This document shows positions 25,086-36,823 of a stretch of 64,000 bases of DNA, piece by piece. Every line of letters starts with the position of its first letter. Within the stretch, counting starts at the first letter, position 1. The notes under the pieces were generated by a model. The model searched no databases and was not told the DNA's origin. It was given only the letters and a program-made list of their open reading frames with translations. Source of the DNA: Stropharia rugosoannulata (Eukaryota > Basidiomycota > Agaricomycetes > Agaricales > Strophariaceae); NCBI GenBank assembly GCA_028532985.1, contig JANCIK010000003.1, positions 816,001 through 880,000 of the forward strand, given 5' to 3'. The position numbers were made by a program, and so were the translations under genes.

Positions 25086-26058
25086 ATGGGCTGCGTGATA
25101 TGGTCTTCGACTCGTTGTTCTCAATATCTGCGTCAATTGTTTGAATCACACGATACTCTGTTCAATGCCATCAAGTTATTTCGCTTCGGTCGATCGTTCC
25201 TCCATTGCCGTTTCAGTCCCTGTCCCATCATATCTACTCCGTCCTTTTGGCAACCCCACCTTCCTTCCTACAGTTCTGGCGATACTTTCAGACAAGGCGC
25301 ACGACTCGCACTCCTGTTCGCTTTCCATCCACTCCTTTGGTTTTTCAATTTTCTTCTTCGCATCATGCATTCAATTGTACTTGTATCACGTCATTGCATC
25401 GCACACGGAATCATACATGCATCCCTCACAATCATTACTGCATTTCTATCTCATCGCACGTTCTCGTCTGTGAACCCTTGTCCTGTCTCTGCTATTATTA
25501 TTCCTTCGACGCACCCTCTTTTCTCTCTTCTCCTTGGTCAGTTTACAAGACCTGTGTACTACCCTGGGGTCGGTGTGTATTTTCGTGGCATCGGCATGGG
25601 TTACTGTTCCGCGTAGATCAAGCTCCTATAAGGGTCTTGCATTTCTCTGCGCCCTTTCTCCGCTATTTCAATAGATCATCACCTCTAGACCACCACCTGT
25701 GTCATATACTATCCTCTCTATATTTGTTTGTTACCACTTATAGTGAAGCAACCTGCTGTAGTCTGTACCAATTTTAAATACTGGATTTTCGCTTTTTTTG
25801 TATAGTACTTGTTGTAGATACTTAGTTGTGTACCTGTTCTAGCATTAATCATACAGTTTGGTATCCAAGAGTAGTATGCAGTCGTAACTCATGAAGAAAA
25901 TACAGTGGCACACCTGGTACATCTAAACAACTAGTGAGTACAAAATGAAACAGATGACAGACGGGTGACATGATGATCTTTGTCAAACAACCAAACACCG
26001 GTTGAACACTTGTGAATAATAATAATAAGAATGAATGCTTTGAGAAATGAATGGGTAA
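25086..26058. other. Convergent intergenic region, pyrimidine-rich
   Basis: About 970 bp between the methyltransferase stop and the convergent PalI-like gene. The + strand is rich in C and T, which by itself keeps two overlapping frames open (25086-25616 and 25205-25777). Neither shows a domain. A short (AAT)n run lies at 26014-26028. It probably holds a long 3' UTR and terminator sequences. Confidence 0.5.
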
Positions 26059-27683
26059 TCAAGCAAGTGATATTTCATCGGGGTCAAGATGATGTACCGG
26101 GAGAGGCGGAAGATGGGCAAATGACAAACGTCGAGGGGTGCTTGCAGCGACGGTCTGAACGTCTAGTTCAATATCACTACTGGGAACAGCGGACACGAAG
26201 CTCCTGGTGTCCAAAGGAATAGAGGGATTATTTTCGATGAATCGGTCCCGAAATTGCAGAGAGAAGGGGGGCGGAGATGGGAACGAGGGTGCCATGCTGC
26301 CATTGAACATGGACCCAGCTGGTGATGGGGAGGACACAGTCGAATTGGAAAAACTATCAAGTCTGCCTGGATGATCACAAAATGCGAGGTCAAGTCAGTT
26401 TAATTAATCAGACTATCAGAATGATTGATGGTTACGTACTACGCTTCCTGCTGCCCATCCGCACCATTCTGGCATGAGAGCCAGCGCCGGAAAAGAACCA
26501 GTGCTCGATGGCGTGTGGATTGACGGACGAACGGCGTGCCGGCCGCTGGCCGCCGTGGAAGGCTGATGAGGACGCGCGGCTGAGGGTGGTTGGCGTTAGG
26601 TGGGAGCCATCTGAGAGACAGGTCGAGTAGACGGAAGGTGCGTATCCACTGATAGTGCGTTCTTCAGAAGACTGACTGGTGTGGTCGCGTTCGAGTATGG
26701 CACCGAGGATGGGGTTTGTAGCTTGGTGAGGGGAATCGGGCTCGGTAGGTATGACATTGATTTGGATATCAGTGCGTCGGATGGGAGATAGAACCATCTG
26801 CTGGTTGCTGGCGGAGACAGCGCTTTGGGGTGCAGTATCACTACGGGCATTGTTATGTGAACTGTGACTGTGTGTGGTTCGTATGGAAAGCTTTTCTTGG
26901 ATAGTTGCTCGTTCTTTATCTTGCTGAGAGTGCGTATCATCCAGTTTTTGTTCTCGGGGGTATTCTTGAGCTCCCCAGTTTCCGAATGACTCCCTGTTTT
27001 CTATGTCTTGAGAGCTTGATCTAGTAGGCCTCGGACGGAAAGGCACAATAACCAGAAGGAGTAATAGAGACACGAATGTTAGCCAAGTACCGTTGCCGAT
27101 GCTCACAACTGCAGTTTCTCCAAACGCCTTCTTCACGTGCGTGAGTAAGAGGAGGTCGGCGACGAATGAAGCTAGGTTGAAGAAGATGAGAACGAGGATT
27201 GGATAAATGATGTGTTGGGCGATTAAATTATGCCCCCAATCCCAAGTACTGCAAAGGACTAGCGTCGCTGTCACGAGCGAGATAACAAAGGCCACGACAT
27301 GCAGTAGGAGAGCCCTGGTGAATGCAGCCGGAATCACTGGAAGTGGAGAAACTGTAGAGATAAGGGGTGGATCGCTGCCTAGTAAATCCGGTCAGTACAA
27401 TCGGCAGTAGAGATAATTTGGTTGTTAATTTACCAAATTGGTAGCCCGTAATTCCTGGGGAACAGGTGGTCGACCCTGCAGATTCATAACAGAACCCGAA
27501 ACTCCCCAGAGTGACCGAATCATCAAAAGAGATGCGTGCCGCTTTCACGAAATATATAAAGTCAATGTAAGGGACGCTGAATGCGCCGAAGAAAAGAAGA
27601 AATATGGCCGTGAAGACAACCAAGAAAAATACGGAACGGGGGAAATGATGCCAATAGTTGTTGCGGTCGCTGTCCAGAGTCAT
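26059..27683 (-). CDS. SUR7/PalI-type four-helix membrane protein, copy 1
   Basis: Three exons (27683-27434, 27378-26443, 26366-26059) give 497 residues. The first helix (SVFFLVVFTAIFLLFFGAF) is followed by an extracellular loop with the SUR7/PalI signature GSFGFCYES...TTC...GITGYQFG. Three more helices follow (LLLHVVAFVISLV, IIYPILVLIFFNLASFVADLLLL, GTWLTFVSLLLLLVIV). A long, serine-rich cytoplasmic tail completes it. By family, such proteins sit in the plasma membrane; PalI/RIM9 members act in alkaline pH sensing and SUR7 members in eisosomes. Which role this one has is open. The intron falls right after the GYxxG motif in phase 1, as in the two paralogues. An upstream frame extension would use TTG, so 27683 is the start. 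Confidence 0.82.
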
Positions 27684-28802
27684 GCGTGACAAGTTGTGGA
27701 AACCGTCGACGTTAGCGCTTAGCGTCCGTCAAAGGTGAGCGACAGAAAGAAACTCTTCCACAGTGATGCCCTTCTGATGACGCTGAAAAAGGCCAAGAAA
27801 CATAGGCAGGCCCTCAGAGCAGTGTTTTTCGAGTCGTCAAGGGGAACGAGGGCAGATGAAAATGTGCATGATTCATGTATATATATCTTGGTGGCTATTG
27901 AGGCAGGAGTCGGGAGACGATGCCTCTATGTCAGATTGAACGATGATTTCGGCGATAAATCCAGTGCAGTCCAATAAGAAGGCGGCTAAGCGGCCTTAGC
28001 GACCTGCGTTCTTGATATAACAGGCGGACTAAAGACGCTTCATCATGATCCTCTGATAATCAGAACGACACCATGGACGGACCGGCAACATGAAGAATGA
28101 TTTTCTGGAGAGTTGCAAAGATGCTGGATGCCCAATGGATGCCCGTGGGTTAGCTCGAAAGAGTCGGCCGTTCCAAGTGCACGTTTGAGTGGTAAACATG
28201 TTGTCTTCCACCTCTAAGAAGGTAGAGAGTAGTGCGGAAGGAGATACTTAGGGAGAACGTTGGCAGATTTGTTGCAGATGGTGTTGACGGATGGGTACCA
28301 ACCTTGTACCCAGCCACAAAGCCGCACTGCTTCAATGAACGGCAATCAATCCAAAATACCCACGGAGTTATTTTGGCGCCCACACACTAAGCCCGAACTT
28401 AGCGCTCAACGCAAATGGCCTCTTGGTAGGTGTTAGACAAGTCACTTTTGCACAGGGCCACATGAAAAGCCACAGGAAATAAATAATCCACTCTAATGCA
28501 GCTGTCGATCAGTTATTCATTAAATCAAGGTTCCAGCAGGCCGTAGCAGCCCGCGCTTTGGAGTAGGGCAGTGTATTGATGAGCAATGAAGAGAGAAAAA
28601 TTGGTGCCATCTAACCTTAACACCGATCATCAAATAACCTGTCGAATATACTAGTTCAGTTGAATAATTCTATGCATAGGTTCAGAGTAATATAGGTGGA
28701 ATAAATATGTCAAGAGGAAAGTAGTACAAGTGCATGTCCGAAACCCAATACAAATGATGGAGGGAAAATTCAAAAGCACACCGGTCCCAGGGGATAAAAA
28801 TA
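27684..28802. other. Intergenic region with no intact gene
   Basis: About 1.1 kb. No complete gene is visible; a possible relic of a PalI-type first exon at about 28299-28376 is listed separately. The rest shows only short, featureless frames. Confidence 0.5.
28299..28376 (-). pseudogene. Possible relic of a SUR7/PalI first exon
   Basis: The minus strand reads KITPWVFWIDC...QC...AGYKVG and then GTACC. This resembles the loop at the end of exon 1 in the intact neighbours: NIT...GVLGFC...C...YGLG or GYELG, followed directly by a phase-1 donor. Spacing between the two cysteines is shortened and the GxLGFC core is disturbed. No helix can be read upstream. The match is short, so this is a tentative call. 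Confidence 0.3.
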
Positions 28803-29938
28803 CTACACGCGATTCTCCTCTGGCACATTTGGGAAAGTAGAAATGATGGACGATAGGGTTGATATAGACTCGCCGGAGGGGGAGGGAGAAGAGCGATGAG
28901 GGGTAGTAGGGACTCGAAGCGTGCTATTTGATCCTAATCATAAAATTAGTCAATGGGTAACAGGAACTGAAAGTATTCAAACCTACTTTGGACTTCGCGG
29001 ACAAACGAGCCGCTACGTGGGGAGGGTTCAACTCTAAAGGAAGTTAATGTTTCTCTGCTCCTCATATACCTGTGGTTGATACGGAATGTGGACAGCCGGT
29101 GCAGGCTAGCCAGGATAGGTGGATAGACAATTTCTTCTGCTGGAAGCCGGATGATAGGCACGCCGTTGTACACTCTTGTTCCTTCAGTAGGCGGTGCGCC
29201 TGTACCATAGGGATATTTGTCTTCTTCCTCGCCCTTCTGAGACGATTGTTGCTCTTGTCCTTCTAGGTCATCAAAGGTAGCAGCTTTTTGGTTGGTTGGC
29301 AGAATGGGACAGAGACTGCGATAAGCCGTTGCCGCGAACAGAATCGTAGTTGCCGCCAGAGTGAGCCATATTGCGTCACCGGGACGGAGAGATGCTGCTG
29401 GTTCGAAAGCTGTTTGAACGGAATAGTAAAGCAGTAGGTCGATGATAAAAATCATGAGTGCGAGTATTGTTGATACATAGGTGAGGAGTAAGCACCATAC
29501 GACAATTCGTTTGGATAGTCGGAAGGTAGCCCAAAGATGGCAGATTGTAGACAGCAGAGATATCCCTGCGGTTATGATGTGGACAATCAGAGCTGGCATA
29601 CTAGCAGGCAGAGTTATTTGGGGAAAATTATTTTCGAAAAAACCGAATTCATCTATGTAGAGTACAGTATGGTAAGGTGGTGTGTCCTGCAAACGAACTT
29701 GGTACATACCTAACCCGTAAGCCAAGTGAGGACGTGAGCAGTGTAGGTTTTTCTTTCCTTTCCAGCAGAATCCAAGTACTCCGAATGTAACGGGTGTAGT
29801 AATATTTGACTCCTGTGGTGTATATTCGGCCTGGAAGAAGTATAGAGATGCAATGAATGGAGCACTAAACGTTGTCAAAAGAAGGAAGGTCGTCGCAATA
29901 AATGCGCAAAATAAAGGGAAAATATAGTAACATTTCAT
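28803..29938 (-). CDS. SUR7/PalI-type four-helix membrane protein, copy 2
   Basis: Three exons (29938-29710, 29652-28987, 28933-28803) give 341 residues. The first helix (YIFPLFCAFIATTFLLLTTF) starts right at the ATG at 29938. The loop signature is FGVLGFCWKGKKNLHCSRP and YGLD across the intron. Three more helices follow (MPALIVHIITAGISLLSTI, VWCLLLTYVSTILALMIFIIDLLLYY, AIWLTLAATTILFAATAY). The tail is much shorter than in copies 1 and 3. The small last exon (SNSTLRVPTTPHRSS...) is joined through the donor CAAAGTAGGT. Without it the frame would end 14 residues later in intron sequence. Exon 1 is exactly 229 nt, as in copy 3, showing close common descent. Confidence 0.8.
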
Positions 29939-30599
29939 CAAGCATCCAGACAGGAAGCGTAGAGCGCCTCTGCTAGCAGGGAGGACGGTAGTGGAGAACG
30001 TAGGCAATGATGGGTTTTCTCGAACAGATGGGAGGATGCTCCATACTATGTAGTAGAGTCGATCACCCAATGATCACCAATAAATAAATGAGGGTCATTT
30101 CAAGTCATTTCATTGATATGGCGCTGAGAAAAGAGATGCAGGCTACATAGGTTTCAGTGTGGTTGGAGACGGTGATTATGATGCGGATTAATGTTTTCGT
30201 CGACCTGTTCCGTCAAGCTGCCACACAAGGTGGCGGCTGCGAAGAGACAGCTCGGACGTTGCCGAAAAACCCGTCTCCTTATGATCGATCTGTCGCTGTG
30301 ATGATTGTTGGTTTGGACGTCCATGTTTTGTTCATGTCCAATAGCAATGGCCTACGCAAACCTTCTTGACTTGATTCACCTGCTCTATTGTGACATTTTC
30401 AAAGACCGAATACTTTCGCGTATGGACCTCAGAGTTGGCATACACTATGTATAGGCGAAGATAAGCTTCGGGTGACACAGTCTCTCTCACCTAATCTACG
30501 CGCCAGCCTGCTCCATATAAATATCAGGCCTCTTATCTAACCGGCTGCCATAGTATAGTAGCACCACTGAGCTGTGGCCGCACAATACCGCCCATAGCG
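29939..30599. promoter_or_regulatory. Divergent promoter region of PalI-type copy 2 and agmatinase copy 1
   Basis: About 660 bp with no convincing gene. On the agmatinase side a TATA box (TATAAATA) lies at 30516-30523, listed separately. Confidence 0.5.
30516..30523 (+). promoter_or_regulatory. TATA box of agmatinase copy 1
   Basis: TATAAATA lies 77-84 nt before the ATG. The surrounding sequence (CCAGCCT before it, TATCTAA after it) is also found around the TATA-like element of copy 2, so the promoter was duplicated with the gene. Confidence 0.6.
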
Positions 30600-32433
30600 A
30601 TGATGGTCTTCGTTCTTTTCCTGATCTGTGGGACTGTTGCATCCGCGCAGTTCGCCGACCCACTTCGACAGCAACTCCCGTTCGCGCACGACGGCGTGGT
30701 TGATTCGCCGCCGCCGCAGCCATTCACAGGGCCCACTTGGATAGAGAAGTATGGGCCACAGATTGATACAAGTTTCTCTGGCCCGCTCTCGTTTTCGCAT
30801 CTGCCGTATACACGATGCTTAGACGACCTGACGACCAAGTTTGACATTGCAATTCTGGGAATGCCATTCGACACCGCGGTCACGTACAGGCCTGGGTAGT
30901 TGCAACTTTATACCCAGTTTCGCTGGAATGAACGCTGATTCAAGTTTTGTCGTTCAGAGCGCGTTTTGGGCCGTATGCAATTCGCTCAGGCAGTCGTAGA
31001 CAGCGGGAAGCCCGAGGCTATACGTTGTCTTGGGCCCACGATCCATACGCAGAAAATCAGACTATCATTGATTGTGGTGATGTGGGTGTACAGAAGCTCC
31101 AGAATGGACATTAACTAATGATATGGGCATCCTCAGGTGCCTGTTAATCCATTCGATAACGCGCTTGCCGTTGACCAGATGGAAGTCGCGTACTCTACCC
31201 TGCTTGCGCGTGCTCCTGCTCGAGACGTTGACGTGCAACCAATTACGAGTTCTTTAGCTAGAGACGGTGTGGAACATCCACGAATTATTAGGCATGTATT
31301 TACTATTTTGTCCGAGTCTGAATTTCTATACACGGGCTAATTCTAGTATTACAGCTTAGGTGGAGACCATACAATTGTAGGTGATAATAGTCACCAACGA
31401 AGAGCCATTTTTATTCAACAGACCTTAGGTGCTCCCAATTTTGCGCTCCTTGAATAAAGTTTATGGCCCAATATCAGTTATACATTTCGACGCTCATTTA
31501 GTCGGTGTCTGAGTCTCTGCACCGCCGATTGGTTACTCATTAGAACCTACAGGATACATGGGCTGCCTACCCTGGCCAAACAACAGCACAATCCAGAGTA
31601 ACCCACGGAACATTTTTCTACCTCGCTCAGGAGGAAGGTTTGTTGGCAAATAATAGCGTACACGGGGGTATACGATGCAAACTTGCTGTTCGTGTCTGCA
31701 TCAACTTTTCTTTAGAGCTATATTGATCGATGGGAATGTAGGGGATGTCGGACCTCGAGAACGACGCCACAGTAGGATTCCAGGTTATCTCCACCGACGA
31801 TATTGATGACCTTGGAATCCCTGCCATTATCCGCAAAATCAGAAATCGTATCGGTGATAGTCCTGTTTATTTAAGGTAGGATTCACTGCTTCATATGACA
31901 AAGAAACATTGAATAACTTGTGTGCCGCAGTCTTGATATTGACGTTATAGGTGGGTGAAAAATTGGACGGTCGATCTGCTCTAATATATGCGTATCGCGT
32001 ACGATGTAGACCCTGGTCTTGCACCAGCCAGTGGGTATTCCTCTCTGATGAGTACTGCAACATGGGAGCTAATTGTTTGACATAGCTGGTACCCCAGAAG
32101 CAGGTGGCTGGACGACGCGCGAGCTCAAACGCATTCTTAGAGGACTTGCAGGCCTGAATTTCGTGTTGGTGGAACCTTTTTTGTTTTTCAAAATAACTTC
32201 TGACTTGTACCATTCCTCTTAGTGGAGCTGACATTGTCGAGGTAGCACCCGCCTACGACAACGGTAAGTCCAATTGCAACGATGTTTTTTCGACTTGCCC
32301 TCATCCGTTGATTTTTTGTGCAGCGGAAATCACGGGAATTGCAGCAGCAGATTTCATACACGATTTTTTGTCCATGTTTATGACGAAGGCTCCGCCAGTT
32401 AGGCCCGGCCATCACAACGAAATCGGCGCTTAA
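30600..32433 (+). CDS. Agmatinase-like ureohydrolase with signal peptide, tandem copy 1
   Basis: The arginase/agmatinase family hydrolyses guanidino compounds with two Mn ions, agmatine giving putrescine and urea. The first exon begins with a hydrophobic signal peptide (MMVFVLFLICGTVASAQ), so the product should enter the secretory pathway. Family motifs run in order through the spliced exons: [27 protein letters not shown], metal ligands in [16 protein letters not shown] and [10 protein letters not shown], then GTPEAGGWTTRELK and GADIVEVAPAYD. The pattern [18 protein letters not shown] favours agmatinase over arginase. All junctions keep frame, and the stop is at 32431-32433. One donor is GTTCGT where copy 2 has GTAGGT, a weaker site. 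Substrate specificity is inferred. Confidence 0.83.
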
Positions 32434-32837
32434 TTTGGTATTCTTCACTGCAGCGTTGGGTTATTCATTAAATGTCGTCTACTTCAGTCCAAAATATTTG
32501 GAAGGGACTGTTTATCAGCATGAAATGTGTAAAATTCAGATAACGTCGGGTACATTTCAGAACGATTGTAGCACAGTGACGGAAGTCCCAGTCGGCTCTC
32601 GCCGAAGAACCCTTCACTTTGGGTTCAACTTGATTTCGGCAAACTTTGAACGTTGAACCTTGATTAGTTCACTGTCCATCATAGGCCAAACATTTACGTG
32701 TGGAGAACTTGAGTTTGAGTTTTTATCCATGGTCCTCCTCGTGACGCCCGCTCTCACCACTCCTCCAGCCTCCTGGTCGCATATATTTATAAAGCCACCT
32801 ATCTAATTTAGAGCGGTAACACGGCGTCGCTTCTGCC
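32434..32837. promoter_or_regulatory. Spacer between the agmatinase copies with promoter of copy 2
   Basis: About 400 bp. A TATA-like element (TATATTTATAAA, 32782-32793) lies 45-56 nt before the ATG, flanked by CCAGCCTCC and CTATCTAA as in copy 1. No gene is visible. Confidence 0.55.
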
Positions 32838-34702
32838 ATGATTATCTCTGGCGGTCTGATGTTCTTCATACTTTTCGCGTTCTGCGGGACTGTATACGCA
32901 CAGTTTGCAGATCCGTTTCGAAAGAAGTTTCCGTTCGCATTCGAAGATATCATTGACTCGCAGGAGCAGCAGCCTCAGCAGCCTTTCACATCGGGACCAA
33001 CTTACACAGAGAAATATGGGCCACAGATGGACTTCGCTTTCTCTGGACCTCTGTCCTTTGCTCATTTGCCATATACACGATGTTTAGAGAACTTAACGGC
33101 CAAGTTCGATATCGCGATTCTCGGAATGCCGTTCGACACTGCAGTCACTTATCGGCCTGGGTAACCTTCTCTGCTTCACTTTGGTTCCTTCAAATCTGTG
33201 CCAATTTTTTTTTTGATCCTTCAGAGCGCGGTTTGGGCCGTATGCGATTCGATCAGGCAGTCGACGTCACCGGGAGGGTGGGGGGTACACCCTATCTTGG
33301 GCGCACGACCCGTATGAGGAAAACCAGACCGTCATTGACTGTGGAGATGTAGGTGAACTGCAACTTCTGACTTCTGACTGGTTTTCAAAATAACGTCGAC
33401 AGGTACCCGTCAGTCCATTCGATAATGCGCTTGCATTGGACCAGATGGAAGTGGCGTATTCTACCCTGCTTGCACGAGCAGTCGCCCGGGACGCTGATGT
33501 ACAACCTATCACGAGCGCATTAGCCAGAGACGGTGTGGAGCACCCACGATTAATTAGGTACATGGCCCCTTCTGCGGCTTCTCTATCCCGTGTATGCATT
33601 GGTTAATCATTTTATCAACAGTCTCGGCGGAGACCATACTATTGTCTGTGATAGTGGCTACTGACGAACAGCATACTCATTCATTGGCCTCAGGTACTGC
33701 CGATACTGCGCTCCTTGAACAAATTCTACGGCCCTATATCTGTTATACACTTTGACGCCCATCTGGTCGGTGACTTGACTGCTTACCGATTCAATATTCA
33801 TCGAAACATCTGCCATCCAGGATACGTGGTCCGGATATTTGGGCCAGACAACCGCGCAATCCAGAGTTACACATGGAACCTTCTTCTATCTTGCTCAGGA
33901 GGAAGGTTTGCTGGCGAATAATAGCATACACGGGGGTATTCGGTGCAAGATCGCCGTAGGTCTCTGTATAAATTCGCCGTATCTATCTCAGTTGAATGGG
34001 ATGCACAGGGACTGTCAGACCTAGACAACGACGAAGCAGTAGGATTCCAGGTTATATCTACAGACGACATTGATGATCTTGGTATACCTGCCATTATCCG
34101 GAAAATCAGAAGCCGTATTGGAGACAGTCCTGTTTATTTGAGGTGAGCTTCGCGTCTGCGCATACGACACAGAGCTGCTGAACGATTCATCCACGGAAGC
34201 CTTGACATCGATGTAATAGGTGCGCAACATATACATAATTTAGACTAGGTTCTATATTCTAGGCACCATAGATCCTGGTCTTGCTCCGGCCAGTAAGTTG
34301 CCTTCCGTACAAGACCCTAATATTGTCGAGACTCAAAAACGAAAACAACAATAGCGGGCACACCAGAGGCAGGCGGGTGGACAACGCGCGAGCTTAAGCG
34401 TATTCTTCGCGGCCTTGCAGGCTTAAACTTTGTGTTAGTGTGGCAGTTTTATTCCCTAAACACACCCGTTGAAATGTCTCCCTCTTTTTAGCGGGGCAGA
34501 CATCGTTGAGGTAGCCCCTGCCTACGATAACGGTCAGATATTACTCGTTGAGTCCCTCATTTGCGTTTATTCATATTGCTGCCTCTGTACAGGTGAAATA
34601 ACAGGAATTGCAGCCGCAGACTTCGTACAAGACTTCTTATCGATGTTTATGATGAAGGCACCCCCAACAAGACCAGCCCATCATCGCGAAGTCATTACGT
34701 AG
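32838..34702 (+). CDS. Agmatinase-like ureohydrolase with signal peptide, tandem copy 2
   Basis: This is the close paralogue of the preceding gene, with the same exon plan and intron positions. The signal peptide is MIISGGLMFFILFAFCGTVYAQ. Motifs: [69 protein letters not shown] and GADIVEVAPAYD. The metal-binding His/Asp set is complete by eye. The two copies differ mainly in the mature N-terminus (here glutamine-rich, EQQPQQPF) and at scattered positions. It ends HHREVIT at 34702. A tandem duplication unit of about 2.2 kb, including the promoter, explains the pair. Whether both proteins are active and secreted is not shown by sequence. Confidence 0.86.
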
Positions 34703-35035
34703 ATGATAGATTAGCTACGAAACGAATTTCATCCTGTTGCTTCGAAATTCGCTTAAAGTTGTCAGTGGTTTTCTTTCGTATTCCAAAAAATTGTACGTGT
34801 GAAGCTAGTGTGAACACTCAAAGCAGCAGTAGGTCAATACGATAAGCAGTCGTGTGCAGTCGTGCAAAAAATAAACAGTCCATAAGTTGTAGTACACTAG
34901 ATAAATAACAAAACGAAATCCGTTGAATAAATCTTACATGCAAAATAGCTGTCGTAAAATCAGGTCAAATGGTGGTGGTGGCTGAAAACGAAAGTTTTGG
35001 AGAAGAATCGAAAACATTGTCATCATCGCACACTT
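34703..35035. other. Convergent intergenic region (two 3' UTRs)
   Basis: About 330 AT-rich bp between agmatinase copy 2 and PalI-type copy 3. No gene is seen. Confidence 0.5.
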
Positions 35036-36823
35036 TTACTTTCCCCATTTGCCTGTTACGCCAGAAGTCCCGGGTTCATAGCCGGGAGGCAAGTCTTCCT
35101 GTGCAGAAGCAGCTCCCGGCTGTGGCCGTGGTCCTCCTATAGGACTTCGGATTGGCGACCCTGAATAGCCCACATTGGTATTAATCGGTGGAGGGGACTG
35201 TGTAAGGACTGGTTGGTTATATCCATATCCGCTATGGGCGTTATTGTCATGCAACGGAGGAACAGAACTTGATCCATAGCCATCACCGCCCAATGTATAC
35301 GCGCGACTCTGTTGCGGTAAGGGAGGAGACGTGGAGCTCAGGTACGGATTAGGCTGTGGTGAGGCATACGCAGCTGCATTGTTGTACGGATCGTTGTACG
35401 ATGGTTCGGCGTAGTGTTGTGGCTGTGGCTGAGCCAGCGAAGGAGCAGCGTATGGGTCATATGGTTGGTGATCATATGGACCTGCAGCTGTATGGTCTGA
35501 AGTGATAATTGAGTAAGTATAGAATTGAACCTAAAATTGTTATACATACAGGATGATCCACCGGTGGTATGACCATAGGCTTGCTGGGAAGAGTAAGGGT
35601 CTTGAGCATATTGACTGGGCACGGCAAGTGCATTAATGGGAGGGGTAGCGGAGTTATGATAATCATACGGCGATGAAGCACCGTACCCTCCTGCAGCTTG
35701 AGGAGGTAACGAATGCTGCGGAACCGGAGTGCGTGGTGCAATCGCGCTGTGAGTGGACCGTGAGTATTCGCTTGGCTCGCGTCGAGGTGGATAGCCAGTG
35801 CTCGTGCTAGTTGGGGTCTGTGGACCGGCATAATACTCGTCTATTGCGCGTGCGCCCGAAGCGCCCTGGACATATCCAGAGTGACCTTGCTTGTGTCCCG
35901 AGACGGTTCCAGCGGCGCTAGCAACGCGAGCATGACTGTCGTCGTTGTCTAGATACACTTGGTCGCCATCAACGTGACCGGTAAGAGGCTGGCTCTCGTA
36001 GAATGCGGGAAGACCTTGCTCAGATGCATTCTGCTTTTGGCGAGCTTTACGGTCTGCTTCAGCTTTAACAGCGTCTAAACGCATCTGGTCTTCATAGCCT
36101 TTGTTTCCTGTCTCTGCGTCCCGATTGAACCATTTATTCCCTTGGCCTGAAGTAGGCGCTCTTGGTCTTGAGGATATGCAGCATCTTCCAATAGTGTAGA
36201 AGCATCCACTGAAGAATAATAACAACCAAGCAGCTAGTGTTAGCCAGACTGCGTTTCCAATCTGTGCTGATCCAACTGAGTTGATTCGTGACTTGGCGAC
36301 AAAAAAGAAGACGAGATCGAAAATGAATGCAAACATGGCCACCACCGCTGCAAATCCTGAGACAAATGTACTGCAGCATGCCATCGAAGCCTCCCTAACG
36401 TGTGCCAGGAGACCGAAGACAGCAGCTAACGCAGCTCCACCCAGTGCGACGATATGCAGAACGAGGGCCGTGGTAAGCCATTTGACGGCGACTTGTGGTA
36501 TTTCTACAGGGAGTTCATTTCCAACAAGACTGTTGATATCTGAATGCATACTGAACACCATAAAGACGGGACGGGGTTCCTTAGATGTACTCACCCAGCT
36601 CATAGCCAACAGTTGGACTTGAACAAGTCGTGCCATTTGAAAGTTCCAAGCAATATCCCAATGTTCCAAAAGTTATGTTCCCAGAGTTGCCGGCAACGGA
36701 GATTGTCGCTCTGAGGAAGTACACCGATTTGAAGTAAGGGACACAGAAAGACACTACAGCCAGGATGGCCGTTGCGGCTAGAGTGACAAGAAAGCCCGGC
36801 GTTGCTGGGCGTATAATGCCCAT
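35036..36823 (-). CDS. PalI/RIM9-like pH-response membrane protein (SUR7/PalI copy 3)
   Basis: Three exons (36823-36595, 36539-35550, 35496-35036) give 559 residues. It starts MGIIRPATPGFLVTLAATAILAV, the N-terminus typical of basidiomycete PalI-domain proteins. The loop signature FGTLGYCLEL...TTCSSPTVGYELG and three further helices (ALVLHIVALGGAALAAVFGLL, FVSGFAAVVAMFAFIFDLVFFFV, AVWLTLAAWLLLFFSGCFYTI) follow. The tail of about 350 residues is rich in Pro, Gln, Tyr and Gly. Near its end is PPGY (35078-35089), a PPxY motif of the kind bound by WW domains of Rsp5/Nedd4 ligases. In ascomycetes PalI/RIM9 helps place the pH sensor PalH/Rim21 at the plasma membrane. That this copy is the orthologue is inference from the N-terminus and long tail. 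Confidence 0.85.

Noticed and set aside
25086..25777. Two overlapping open frames of 176 and 190 residues directly after the methyltransferase stop
   Set aside because: The strand is pyrimidine-rich, which removes stop codons in several frames at once. No domain, no sensible composition, and the position fits a 3' UTR.
30600..32433. Agmatinase copy 1 as a pseudogene
   Set aside because: Early reading suggested stops and frameshifts, but every one falls in an intron; all exons splice in frame with the metal-ligand motifs intact.
35472..35831. 119-residue alternative frame inside the tail of PalI-type copy 3
   Set aside because: It is a shadow of the Pro/Gln-rich coding exon and reads through the intron of the real gene.
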